Of a stretch of 64,000 bases of DNA, positions 36,905 to 48,200 are shown piece after piece. This stretch comes from Lonicera japonica (lineage: Eukaryota > Streptophyta > Magnoliopsida > Dipsacales > Caprifoliaceae). Numbering within the stretch: position 1 is the first letter of the stretch; the number at the start of each line of letters is the position of its first letter. The notes below the pieces were generated by a model. It did no database searches, was not told the DNA's origin, and worked only from the letters and a program-made list of their open reading frames with translations. The position numbers and the translations under genes are program-made. The stretch is taken from the NCBI GenBank assembly GCA_021464415.1, contig CM038468.1, positions 64,001,220-64,065,219 on the forward strand, written 5' to 3'.

Positions 36905-36936
<32 letters not shown>

Positions 36937-38165
36937 GGGGGGGATGATATATAAGGTAATGACTTGAGTAACTAAATTAATTAGTTTACAATATTGTCTG
37001 ATGTTTGGAGAGAGAGAAACAAATTATATGCAAACTAGTTTAATAGAAGAAATTAAGAAAGCGAATTAACTTCTTCAACTGTTATTTTCAAATTGCATTG
37101 GCTGGGTGGGGTAGCTGTTACTTGCAAGTCAATTTTTATAATCTCTGACATTACAATTACAATTAAAAATGTTGTATGTACTATGTCTGCCTGACGTGCA
37201 ACGCAACAAAATGAGAATCTAAACCATATATATATATAACTCCACTTATTTCAGTTTTCTGTTGTCAAATTAATGATGATACTGCATGTGTACGTAGTAA
37301 TGTTTTTGTTTTATGCTTTTATAAAAATTTCTTTTTAGAGTACTGGAGTGTTTATATATATATATCTTCAGCTCCTTAAATTAGTGTACGTGTTTAGTGA
37401 TGGTAAATTTAATTTACTTGATTAAATGATTTGGTTGTACGTTTATCCAAGTGATCGAGGTGCGGTAGCTGCATGATAAATAGGAACGGCTTTAATTAGG
37501 TTGTATATCATCTATATATGTATGTACGTACGTACTTCATACTTTATTTTATTAGGTGTAATAAAAGTACCTCATATATGTTGTGTAAGTGCTACTTTTT
37601 TTTTTTTTGGTCTAGTGTAAGTACTACTTGAAATAATTAATTATTTTATATCCAGAGATATATATATATATATATAGTACATGTGAAATTCATTTATCCA
37701 TCGTATATATATGATAATAGTGTATAACATATTGTCTAGTTACCTAGTTATATATTGTACACACGTGTATATATATATAGATGTGTGGCTTAATTAATTT
37801 GTAACTAAATATATTTCATAAAATCAATCATATGTATTAGTGAATTACGTACTAATGAATGAATGTAAATTTGGATGAATATATATATATATATATATTA
37901 TTAGCAGATAGAGATAACATGTAGAGGACAACAACTTCTACCATTCTTGACGCTGCAGCACGTAAGAGACAATGTTTGGACAACAACTACAACAGCAAGA
38001 TCAGAAAGGGAAATAGGAGGCGGAGGAGGAGGAGTAGTGATGAATAATTTGAATATTCCACTACAACATCAACCCTCCTCCACCACTACTACTACTACTG
38101 ATCCTCATCACCTCATGTTGCTTCACTATGGTTGGAGTGCTACTTCTACTACTGCTGCTGCTTAA
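28119..38165 (+). CDS. LAX2: LAX PANICLE 2-type nuclear protein
   Basis: Four exons, 28,119-29,047, 29,209-29,259, 29,425-29,497 and 37,908-38,165, join in frame to 436 codons plus stop; all introns are GT..AG. The LAX PANICLE 2 family (rice LAX2, maize BARREN STALK2; not the LIKE-AUX1 transporter of the same symbol) is plant-specific, nuclear, and supports axillary meristem formation with a bHLH partner. Seen here: an acidic run then EGWLQLSIGG (residues 110-119), LVELDLLP, eight glutamines (154-161), and a conserved C-terminal block at about 287-375 with VVDPPRRP, FLPQIPKSYLRIKDGRMTVR, ITCRGQQLLPFLTLQHVRDN. This block resembles the ubiquitin-like RAWUL domain of DRIP/PRC1-type proteins. The tail is low-complexity (poly-Thr/Gly). 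The ATG follows an upstream ORF. Intron 3 is 8.4 kb and contains MITEs. Family call by recalled motifs, exons not verified by transcripts. Confidence 0.78.
30103..30734. mobile_element. hAT-type MITE, CAGTGGCGG family, copy 2
   Basis: 632 bp, starting CAGTGGCGGCGCCAGG and ending ACCGCCCCTG, the same ends as the element at 12,749-13,648. Flanks ATTTCATG (30,095-30,102) and CTTCCATG (30,735-30,742) agree at 6 of 8 positions, as expected for an aged 8-bp duplication. Non-coding; lies in intron 3 of the LAX2-type gene. Confidence 0.8.
32510..33112. mobile_element. hAT-like repeat in intron
   Basis: The left end TAGGGATGTAATTTCGGTAT and the right end, reverse complement TAAGGGTGTCACCCGATAG, are similar. 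The interior is rich in CGGTATT/TTTCGGT motifs on one strand. No clean target duplication was found. A tRNA-like piece with AACTCGAACCTGGG (about 32,971-32,984) sits inside. Confidence 0.5.
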
Positions 38166-38213
38166 TTAATTAAACCTATCCATATTTATACACTTTAAAT
38201 ATTTATACAATTC

Positions 38214-38231
38214 TCCCCCCCCCCCCCCCCC
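38214..38231. repeat. Poly-C run
   Basis: A run of about 18 C residues some 50 bp behind the LAX2-type stop codon, probably in the 3' UTR. The length may be uncertain because homopolymers are error-prone. Confidence 0.7.
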
Positions 38232-38735
38232 TTCTCTCCCCCCGCGGCCCAATTAATTCCTTATTTATTTTGACTATCTCTAGCTCACCCGCATATTGTA
38301 CCAATGTTTGTATTATGGAACATTTTTTTCTTCTTACCTCCCCCCCATCACAAGAGTCTGTTTGCTCTTAATTTATTTTATTAAATTTGTGTTTCTTTCT
38401 CTTTTTTCTCAATTTTGCTCGGATGACAAGTTATATTTTGATATATATATATATATATATATAAGCCAAAAACTCTAATATTCTCTCCCACCCCCCTCCT
38501 CTTAATCTCTATTCTCAAATTAATTATCTTACCATCCCTGCAGTCTTTTAGTTACATAGATCCTGTGTAATTTTTGCTTATCACAATTGTAAGACTTTTA
38601 TAGTCATACAAGAGGTGATCATTTCCAATGTGAAATTCAGAATGATCACTTCAAATTTTTGCTTATCACTCTATTTCTAAAATTTGTGTCCTGTTTCCAT
38701 AGTTAGGAAATGTGGCGCCCAACAACCATTGCAAG

Positions 38736-39407
38736 TGTTGTGATTATTAGCAATAAATCACGCCACGGATCGTAATTCAAATAGTGGATATTAATAACTA
38801 AAGATAATAAGGATGAGAAACAAGCAAGAAGATAGATAATGGAACACACAATATTCGACAAACGAAGATTTCACTAATTCTTTGAAAACGATTACAAAAT
38901 CTATCACAAGAATTATTGCACTCAAAGCTCTCACGGAAGAAGAAAATCAACAGCCCTTTAACCTCTCTCTCACAACAAGATGAACTCTCCCACAAATCCC
39001 ACAGAAAGAAGAATATATATCTTTATCTTATGCCTTAATCTATTGAATGATTCTATCTATATATAACAATATAATAAAGTTCATCCAATCTAGAATAAGG
39101 TAATAACAATCCTACGTAAATATGGAAACTATTAACAAGGTAATAGAGATCAAAATAAACAAGGAAACCAAGTTTGATAAGGAAACCTATTTTTCCGTCC
39201 AAGTGCAAAACGGATTTTGCATCTTTTCGCGTAGGCGCAAAAAGACTGCAAAATCGTTTTTGCACTATTCCCACGTGCAATCTTTACTTCTGTTTAGTGC
39301 AAAATCGATTTTGCACTTTTTCTACAAGTTTGATTATAAGCCAAAAAATCCGATTTTCAACAAAACTTCTCTTTTCTTGGGTTTGGAACCGAGCAAAAAA
39401 CACAACA
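38736..39407 (+). mobile_element. LTR copy 1 of TGTTGTG family
   Basis: 672 bp, starting TGTTGTGATT and ending AACACAACA, so the termini are the inverted repeat TGTTGTG/CACAACA. It is the same sequence, in the same orientation, as the LTR at 40,969-41,634. The right part has several TGCAAAA..TTTTGCA dyads. Flanks GCAAG and GAAAT agree only at three of five positions, so it is either an aged solo LTR or one side of a rearranged element. The interval to the second copy shows no retroelement coding sequence. Confidence 0.8.
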
Positions 39408-39413
39408 GAAATA

Positions 39414-40156
39414 GGGATCCAGCTCCTCTAGAATTGTGAAAATTATTCCGGAGGGGAGTTGTTCAAATTTACACCATAATTTAAAATTGATTACCTAGAT
39501 TTAACCAAATTTAAAACATAATATAAACTATGTCGTTTTAATAACTCCACAATTTAATGCCGTTTATCAACTTCCATATTCATTTATCGAATAAAAATAT
39601 GGTGTTTACACCTCTCTTTTGGAATGCATACCTGGATTATTAAGAGCCAAATTAGAGGAGTTGGATTGTTATGAATTTCGCTGGCAAGGACACTACACTA
39701 TTTTGGATGCCGACAAGATACTTATGTGCATATGTATATGTAAATATATATATATATATATTTGTTTGTTATACATAATAATATAAGAGTTTCAACTATT
39801 CATCGGAAAGAAAAAAAAATGCTCGTTAGAGTCGCAGCTCTTAACTTTGTTGCAACATGAATAGATCTTGAAAGAGAAAATCGTCAAATATGAAAATTGC
39901 AAAGGAAATAGGGTTCCGTCCGTGGATGAAAATAGAGATGGAAAAAAAGGGCGGTAAGCTTTTTCCTAAAAACAACTGCCTAAGTAAACAGACAACCAAA
40001 GGAAATTAATAGCATTAAATTACGAATAAAACGACATAGTTTAGGTTTTGTCTTAATTAAGTTAGGTTAAATCCAAACCATTAATTCTAAATTAATGGTG
40101 TAGATTTGAGCAACTATCATCTAGAGTGATTTTTACCACTCTAGAGGAGCCCAATC
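39414..40156. mobile_element. Fold-back element with ~150-bp arms
   Basis: The left arm (from GGATCCAGCTCCTCTAGA) and the right arm (ending TCTAGAGGAGCCCAATC) are reverse complements over about 150 bp, including the shared phrase ACTATGTCGTTTTA. The element starts 6 bp behind the preceding LTR. Non-coding; superfamily unknown. Confidence 0.7.
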
Positions 40157-40385
40157 GAATAAATAGAGGTTTTAGGGACATTAGTAATTTGTTCCTAAAG
40201 ATCTCAAAATTGTCCCAAAAAGTATTGGAGACCGAATTAGGGACAGCAATTTGACGTCTCAATAAAGTGGCTTTGTAAAAGCTTTTGTCAAATTTGGTTG
40301 TCCTTAATAGTTTTACTTTATTTTTGTTTTAAAAACAGAACAATAACCGAGAGGGGGAAATAACCCACCTCTATATTTATTAAAA

Positions 40386-40410
40386 CTAGTTTGCAGCCCG
40401 TGCAAATTTG
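40386..40410 (-). mobile_element. Possible Helitron 3' terminus
   Basis: On the minus strand the sequence shows a small hairpin (TTTGCA stem around GGGC) followed by CTAG and then T, the usual 3' signature of plant Helitrons. The element body would extend to the right, and the solo LTR at 40,969 would be inserted in it. No matching 5' end was fixed, so the call is tentative. Confidence 0.35.
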
Positions 40411-40968
40411 GCTTTATAGTTTATTTCATGTACTATGTTTACATATTAAAAATTTATTAAATGCCATATATTGCATTGTGTCATTAGGACTTTTGTAAAA
40501 GAATACAATTTAATTGCAACACTATTTTCACATTAACCTCATCTCATCTCGAATTTATAGTCATGTTTATTTTTCTATAACATAATCTATGTATCAAATA
40601 TCAAAATAAAAAATAAAATGTATTCTTTACAAAAAAAAATTACAATTTAATTTCTTGAAATTATATTGAAATGGAGGGTGACTACATGAAAAATCTAAAG
40701 AGAATGCACTGCATACATTCTCTTGTTCTCTCCAAATATTAAACGCATTGATTTTTAAATTAACAATGAAAGGTAATCTTTCTCCAACAAAACAGAAAGA
40801 ACTTCAAAGGAGATAAAACTTCTCAAATGACAATCTTAATTGAATTTAGTTCTACCATTTGATTGAATGTATCCATTGGCCATTATATTGCTCATTTCCT
40901 TCCTCCGTAAGCCTCTTAGATATCCGTCAATGAATTATGCATATGCAATTTTATAACAAACTAAAAGG

Positions 40969-41634
40969 CGTTGTGATTATTAGCAATAAATCACGCCACG
41001 GATCGTAATTCAAATAGTGAATATTAATAACTAGAGATAATATGGATGAGAAAAAGCAAGAAAATAGATAATAGAACACACAATATTCGACAAACGAAGA
41101 TTTCACTAATTCTTTGAAAACGATTACAAAATCTATCACAAGAATTATTGCACTCAAAGCTCTCACAGAAGAAGAAAATCAACAGCCCTTTAACCTCTCT
41201 CACACAACAAGATGAACTCTCCCACAAATCCCACAAAAAGAAGAATATCTCTCATGCCTTAATCTATTGAATGATTCTATCTATATATAACAATATAATA
41301 GAGTCCATCCAATCTAGAATAAGGTAACAAAAATCCTACGTAAATATGGAAACTATTAACAAGGTAATAGAGACCAAAATAAACAAGGAAACCAAATTTG
41401 ATAAGGAAACCTATTTTTCCGTCCAAGTGCAAAACGGATTTTGCACCTTTTCCGCGTAGTCGCAAAAAGACTGCAAAATCGTTTTTGCACTATTTCCGCG
41501 TGCAATCTTTACTTCTGTTTAGTGCAAATTCAATTTTGCACTTTTTCTGCAAGTTTGATTACAAGCCAAAAAATCCGATTTCCAACAAAAACTCATCTTT
41601 TTCTTGGGTTTGGAACCGAGCAAAAAACACAACA
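40969..41634 (+). mobile_element. Solo LTR of TGTTGTG family
   Basis: 666 bp, starting CGTTGTGATT (first T of the family mutated to C) and ending AACACAACA. It is flanked by a perfect 5-bp target duplication AAAGG (40,964-40,968 and 41,635-41,639). With no internal region between those duplications, this is a solo LTR left by recombination between two LTRs. Sister copy at 38,736-39,407. Confidence 0.9.
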
Positions 41635-41760
41635 AAAGGAAATTAAAAATGTACAATATTTATGATTAACCATCATGTAAGACATGCATAATTCGGAGTG
41701 AAATGGAGGAATTTAATTTGAGAAATTATATTATATATAATTATGTAAAAACTGGAAATA

Positions 41761-41921
41761 TTAGTCCACGTGTTAAGAGACTAAAATTTTGTGTGGTGTG
41801 TTGTGACTATAAATCCCACATTCGAGAAATGAGATAATTCCAAAGCAATGTATAAATATAATGGATAATTAGTCCACCCGTTACCAATTAATTTTGAGTT
41901 GGATGCTCCTAACTCTAATAC
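41761..41921. repeat. Fragment of fold-back family seen at 24-377
   Basis: Shares GACTATAAATCCCACATTCG and, near the right end, GAGTTGGATGCTCC with the arms of the element at 24-377, but only about one arm is present. Confidence 0.6.
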
Positions 41922-41934
41922 TACTCTATGCTAT

Positions 41935-44526
41935 CAATCGGAAGAATTTATAAGTTATTAGCTTCAATTCCATGATATAAATGGGTAGTAATATATGTTC
42001 TAGAAAATTCAACAAAGCATGTATAGTTGGTGCATTAAGCTACTATTTTCCCTTATGTGTTGGTTGTTTAATTCCAATAGTCATTCATCTTCTTTTGTCA
42101 TTGCTAAATTTTTATTTTTATTTTAATTTAAAATAGATGTAACAACTTAAAATTTGTACACAACCAAGATTAATGAATGAAACGACAAGGGAGGAGTATG
42201 TTAGATTTGAACCTAACATGAAAAATCTTATATTGTAACATTAAATAAAAAACCTACGACACCTATGAACCATGAGAGATATAATATACTGCAAAGGTAT
42301 ATATATGAAAGAGCAAAAAAAAACATTGAAATTTATTAATGTAGTTGTTACGGTTGACTTAGCTTGAAATGTGTTAAATCCGAAAACCATGAAGGTAAAA
42401 TGTGATTGTGGGTAAGCAATTAGGAGAATTAAGTAAAAAAATTAGATAATAGATTTTAAGAAACAAAATAAAAATTTGCATGTTCTTCTTAGAATGTAAA
42501 ATCCCAATCAATGTTGAAATACATGGTCTCCTCTACAATTAACGTAAGCGAATCTAACAATAAATGGAAGTAAAGCACTGTTGCAAAACAATAATTTCCT
42601 AAAAATAGGTAATGTAAGAAAAATCCTTTTCTAAAGTTTAAATTTTAGAGCATAGAACCCACACACATAGGTAAGTTGTCTACATGACAACTTAAACATT
42701 AAAAATAATTGAAAGTCATTTCAATCCAATTAAATGAAATCAACGTATAAGAAACATATTGAGCAAGAAAAAATACAAATCTAAAGCAAAAAAAGCAAAC
42801 ATTCTTTAAGCAAAAGGCAAACATTTTGGAAACATGTTAATAACTTCATAATATATGTTTTATGGCCAAGAGGGGAAAAAACTGAAGGGACCATTGACTA
42901 CTTGCTTAAACTTCAATAAATTTAATCAAAAAAATGCAGAACTATTACAATCTAAAATAAAGAAACTTGTATGAAATTTTTTATCTTCATCAAGGACTTT
43001 TATAAAACACTTTATGTGCACTATGCTAAATGCAAATAAGGAACATATAATTTAAGAATAATAGCTATAAACTATTTAATTACTATATATATAATTCAAC
43101 TCTAAACCATCTGTGATTAAATATTATGTTTTAGTAAACATCATTTTGGTAAAACGAATTTAAAAACATGTAGTATGAAATTTGTGTCGTGCGCCCAAAC
43201 AATACATATACATACAACATTATAACATAAATGAAAGAACAATTGTGAAAACCAAATTCTTACACACCCTAAAATACATAAACAGCAATTTGAAATTGTC
43301 TACAAAACTTACCCTTTCAAAAGGTTCAAGGAAGATGTGTCTATTTCTCTCTCTTATTAAATGCAGATTGACACGCGCTTATACAAAAATCGACGTGTCT
43401 TGTTGTATGGAGAGAGAAATAGGGGAAGAAAGATGATAAATAATAAGAGAGAGAGAGAGAGAGAGAGAGTTGAATAAGAAGTGAAACGGTTTTTGGAGAG
43501 AGGAAAGTAATTTGTAAGAAGAGAGGCGATTACTAATGGATAGAAGATTTGAAAGAGAAGAGAGAGGGGCAATTACTAATAAATAGAAAACACGTGTCAA
43601 ACTATATATGGTTCATTTCTTATGTTTTTATATATTAGTTATAAGATATCTCAAAAAACATTAAATCTCATTCAACCTATAACGTACTCCACTATGGAGT
43701 TAAGATCCCTAACGAGCAAAACGAAACGACAAAAGATTTAATAAAATAGTTCAACATGTATCAACTTTTATTAAATATGAGGAACATGCTTAAAATGAAG
43801 TTCTGAGTGTGAAAACAACTCAAATATAAAAAATATAATTTTAAACCACTTAAAGAAAGCAATTGACTTTTACCCTGTTTTATCTTTTTACGAACCCAAC
43901 CGAAAAATGCATTCCAGAGAGAAGAAAATTGAATGGACAAATTCTTGTAGAATCTCTCACAATGCAAGTTGAGATGAAAAAATACAAAGAGGTAAGCATT
44001 TTGAATTTGAAGTATTAAATAAAAAACATAAGGCAAAGAGGACTATATATAAATATAAAAATAGAAATCATTATAGATAAAGAAAAAGAACTGAAACCAC
44101 AATTGTCGATCAAACATTAAGCTAACAAGCAGAAGAACTAATTAAATAGGTGTAAGAAAATAAATTAACAACATTCAGATTATCACGCAAAGACAGGCAA
44201 GAACCATAAAATCAAAAGTGTGGTATCAAACTCCAAGTAAATGAGTACTCGACTATAAGAACTAAAAATGCGTTTTGATTTGAATCTAAAAAAATGATAC
44301 TTTTTCATAAGAAAAAATCCATTCGAGTTTGATTTAAATTTAGGACCCAACCGCGTGACATTTTAATTCCTTGTGGGCTACACAAGATTTCCACTCTTTT
44401 AGTTTAAGCTGGAGGCCCAATTACTTAAGCTTACATTATTATTATTATTATTATTAAGTGACGGGCTAACATATCCCAGGCCACTCTGGCGTATCCTGTT
44501 AAGTTAGAGAGAGGATATTATTTTTA
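41935..44526. other. Intergenic, no gene recognised
   Basis: AT-rich; only short, low-complexity ORFs. (GA)n at about 43,447-43,468 and (ATT)n at about 44,437-44,455. Could be the interior of the Helitron-like element suggested at 40,386, but nothing proves it. Confidence 0.4.
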
Positions 44527-44763
44527 GGGTATGTTTGATGCGGAATTAGAAAGTTTGATTGAATTATTTAATTTTATTTAAATAAAATAAAATAATCTTA
44601 TATTTTAGGTAAAATTTGTTTATTTCTCTTTCTTAATAAAATAAGAAGTTTTAGTGAAATAAATAATTCGTTCAAATATTTAATTTCTTTACATATTAAA
44701 TATAAGATAAGATAATATTATCTAATCATGTGCTCTTATCCTACGAGTCAAACACAACTTCAT
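44527..44763. mobile_element. Possible Harbinger-type MITE
   Basis: The left end GGGTATGTTTGATGCGG and the right end, reverse complement GTTGTGTTTGACTCG, are similar to each other and to the MITE at 8,928-9,160. Exact ends and target duplication were not resolved. Confidence 0.4.
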
Positions 44764-45192
44764 AATAATAGTATCAAAAAAAATTTATATTATTTTTTTA
44801 TTTTTAACGGTGTTTTAAATTTAAAATTTGTGTAAAATATATTATTATTTTATAATATCTTATCGATTTTTTCTTTTTATATTTTTTAATTAAAATTTTA
44901 AAATTTAATAATTTTAAATGTAAAATATAAATTTTAATTACATATATTTATATATTTAATTTATACTAAATAATATTTATAAAACAAGATTCATGAGATT
45001 GTTTATATAAAAAAAAAATTTAAAAATATAAGTTTTATTAATTATTTTAAAATTTATACAAAATTTAATAAAAATACTACAAAACTTAAAAAATTAAAAA
45101 ATTAATTTTTATTAATAGAGTGATTGTTATTATTATTATTACTCTTATCGTCTTCCTTCTTCGTTCTTCTTCCCATTCATATACAGAGACGG

Positions 45193-45237
45193 ATGCTATA
45201 CTCGTTTAAAACCCTAAGTCTTTTATACATGGTATAG
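45193..45237 (+). CDS. Small upstream ORF in nucleotidyltransferase leader
   Basis: A 14-codon ORF (MLYSFKTLSL...) ending TAG 19 bp before the main ATG at 45,257. It is only relevant if transcription starts upstream of 45,193, which is likely given the CT-rich stretch at 45,140-45,175, but not shown. Confidence 0.3.
   Translation: MLYSFKTLSLLYMV
45209..45217 (+). promoter_or_regulatory. Telo-box
   Basis: AAACCCTAA lies 40 bp before the start codon. In plants this box is common near transcription starts of genes for translation and RNA metabolism, which suits the gene downstream. Nine bases can also occur by chance. Confidence 0.4.
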
Positions 45238-45256
45238 TGAAATCTTCAATTTGTTG

Positions 45257-48200
45257 ATGGCGATTGCTGCTGTTCAAGGATTTGCTTGTAGAAGCCCACT
45301 CACTTTCCATCGCCCTCTTGTTCGCTGCCTTTACAAGGTATCTCTGTTTTATTCAACTTCTTCTTCTTCTTCTTATTATTATTATTATTTTGAAGCTACT
45401 TATACCTTCAGTGGGTTTTTTTTTAAAAAAAATAAAAAATAAAAAAAATTGCTTTCTGAGGAAGATTAAGCACCAGGAGAAACGACTTACATTGTTAATC
45501 TAGAATAGAGATGCCCTTTTATGACCTGTCAAAATAAACAACTTGACTTCCCCACATAGGCTCAATTTTTTCTTCGACTAAATGCGGTAGTGAAGTAAAA
45601 ATTAAGAAGTTTGAAGGCTGGTGTAAATTCTGCAGTTGCAACGTAGCAATACTGTTACTGCAGCTGAATCGCCCGTCGAACCTTTCAAAGAAGCAGCTCA
45701 ACAACTTATCACTTCACGTGCTAAAGGTAAATTGTTTCCTTCCTTCCTTCCTTTTCTAGAGTTATTTAATTTACTATAAAGCAGGTAACTTGATATTACT
45801 AGTTGAGTGGAGACCTAACTTTCTAAATTGGAAAATTGAATTGAATTTTCACAATTGACTGTTTATGGATTGTATTTTGTGATGACGTAGATAATGGTGA
45901 TGATTCCAAGGCACCTGAATGGAAGAAGTTGAGCTCAAAAGATCTAGGCATTAGGACATCCAAAATTACAAAGCCTACCAGATTGGTCCTAAATGTGCTG
46001 CGGAAAAAGGGTATTGTTTGGTTGTATTTATTCATAAAATTGCTCAACTCATACCCATGTTGCAAGACCCTAGTTAGCTGTATTTATTCAAATCTGAATT
46101 AGGTCTACTATTTTCCTTAAATTCTTGGAATATAAAGGACAACTACAAACCATTCATCTGCTACTCTCTTCCCATCTGGATTCCTCATTCCTACTTTTTA
46201 TGACCTCACTAAGGTATTTTAAGTAATTTTAGAAGTGGTTGCAATTAATTTCGTATCTGCAGTGTCCAAAACGTGCCAACTGGGATACCAAATGCATTCC
46301 GTAGCTCTACAGCTCTTCATCTTCTTTTTGTATCTTCAATCATCTCTACTTCTTTGTCATTCCTGGTCTTAGAGTGGTCATTTATGATGTAGGGTACGAA
46401 GTCTACCTTGTTGGAGGTTGTGTACGAGATCTTATCCTAAAGAGAACCCCTAAAGATTTCGACATCATAACATCTGCCGAACTTAAAGAGGTTTCTCTAT
46501 CTGTATTCATGTTTCAATTATAAGAGTACATGTTAAGGTTTGATATATCACATTATTCTTGAAATGTTGGTGAAAGATTGTGACCTTTTTGTCATTGCTC
46601 GAAATGTTAAGTGGAGGACCTGTCTTCAAATTAAGTAAGCACTTTTTTATTATGATGTTCAAAGGTGCTATTTGCTTCTAACATCTTTGTCATAAGCTTG
46701 AAGGTATAGCCAAAAAAAGGGTTGCCCCTAAAAAGTAAAAATAAGAAGCTTGAGGTAGATAACACATCATTACAGAAGATAAAATTGTCTTCATTCATTC
46801 CCCATCAATTGATGCAGAACTAAATAAATGAGTAAGAGCAACGTTTTCAATCCTGGCTTCATGAATCCAAAGAGATAATGGTTTTATAATCCAAGGAAAA
46901 AGTGATAAAATTCTCTCAAAAGAAAGGCATACTTTCTCTACTGATAAAAAAAGAACTCGTGTGATTACAATAAAGGTGTGGTGGTGTCTATTAATATATA
47001 TATAGAGAGAGAGAGTGTGTTCATCTTCTGGCCTCCTTAATTTGCAGTTGTTTATGTAAGCAGTGGTGCATTCGTCCTCTTGTATTAGGTGAAGCTCTAT
47101 ACCCCTTTAGAAAGGAAAAAAATGGACATGGTGATATTCATAATACTAAATCTCCTAACTTACAATAATTATGATTGCTTAAAAGTTAAAGCTATTCAAT
47201 TGAAAAACTTTTGCAATTAAGCAAACCAAATTATTATACAGTCACTCAAATACTTAGGAAATATTCCTCCAAGTTGCAAAAATAAATTTCATCAATAAAA
47301 TAATAAATATGTCTTCATTCGTTCGTCGTTCGTTCCACATCATGTTAGAATTTTGTAACAAATTCAAAGCGTATCTCAGATGAATCTCAGCTTTAGATTA
47401 TTGAGGTTAGTGGTACCCGTATGCTCTGTGTTAAATAGATCCACCTTGCCACCAAGTAGAAGCTAAACATTCATTGGACCGTTGGCTTGAACTCATGTAC
47501 AATTTCCTTCATGCAAACTACTTTATCTTGTGGAATTCATTTTTGAAACATGAACTTGCTCAACCATTTGCAGGTGCTGAGAACATTTCCCCGATGTGAA
47601 ATAGTCGGAAAGCGGTTTCCCATATGTCATGTACATATAGATGAAACAATTATAGAGGTTGGTTGTTTGTCTGTCTTAATTCATATACCTTTCCTGATTA
47701 CTGGACAGTTTGTATGCTTGTGAAGGTTTATTTTGAACCTGAGATTAATACAGATCTTTGTCAGTGTATGTGTATTTTTGTCTCTGTATTTTGTTATACA
47801 TGATTTACTTTGTGTGGAACAGGTTTCAAGTTTTAGCACGTCTGGAAAGTTGTTTGGAAGGAAATCTAGTTATGGTATTAGAAAACCAGCTGGTTGTAGT
47901 GAACGTGATTTTATTCGCTGGAGAAATTGTTTACGCAGAGATTTTACAATCAATGGGTTACGTCTTGGCCCTTTGAATTAGAAACTTGAATCCAGAAAAT
48001 GTTTTTCCTTTCTAATTAACTATCTCAGGATGCTTCCACACTTGTTGATATTATTTGCGTTTAAATATGATTAACAATCTCCTTAATCTTTGCAGGTTGA
48101 TGTTTGACCCCTTTGCAAAGATTGTATATGACTATATGGGTGGAATGGAAGATATCAAAAAGACTAAAGTGTGCATATATCTCTTGTACTTTCAATTACA

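Larger units (their letters stand above)
29498..37907 (+). other. 8.4-kb third intron of LAX2-type gene
   Basis: Starts GTACGTAAG and ends TTAGCAG after a (TA)n tract. It splits the conserved C-terminal domain between ..DSESE and IEITC, in phase 0. It holds a hAT MITE (30,103-30,734), a hAT-like repeat (about 32,510-33,112), repeat-like DNA with TTGGTATCAGAGC near 31,667, a GA-rich stretch near 36,300-36,420, a less AT-rich stretch near 36,440-36,700 and (AAT)n near 36,875-36,902. No independent gene was found in it. Confidence 0.75.

Noticed and set aside
39411..39432. BamHI- and XbaI-like sites (GGATCC, TCTAGA)
   Set aside because: They are part of a terminal inverted repeat whose other arm is at about 40,140-40,156, so not vector.
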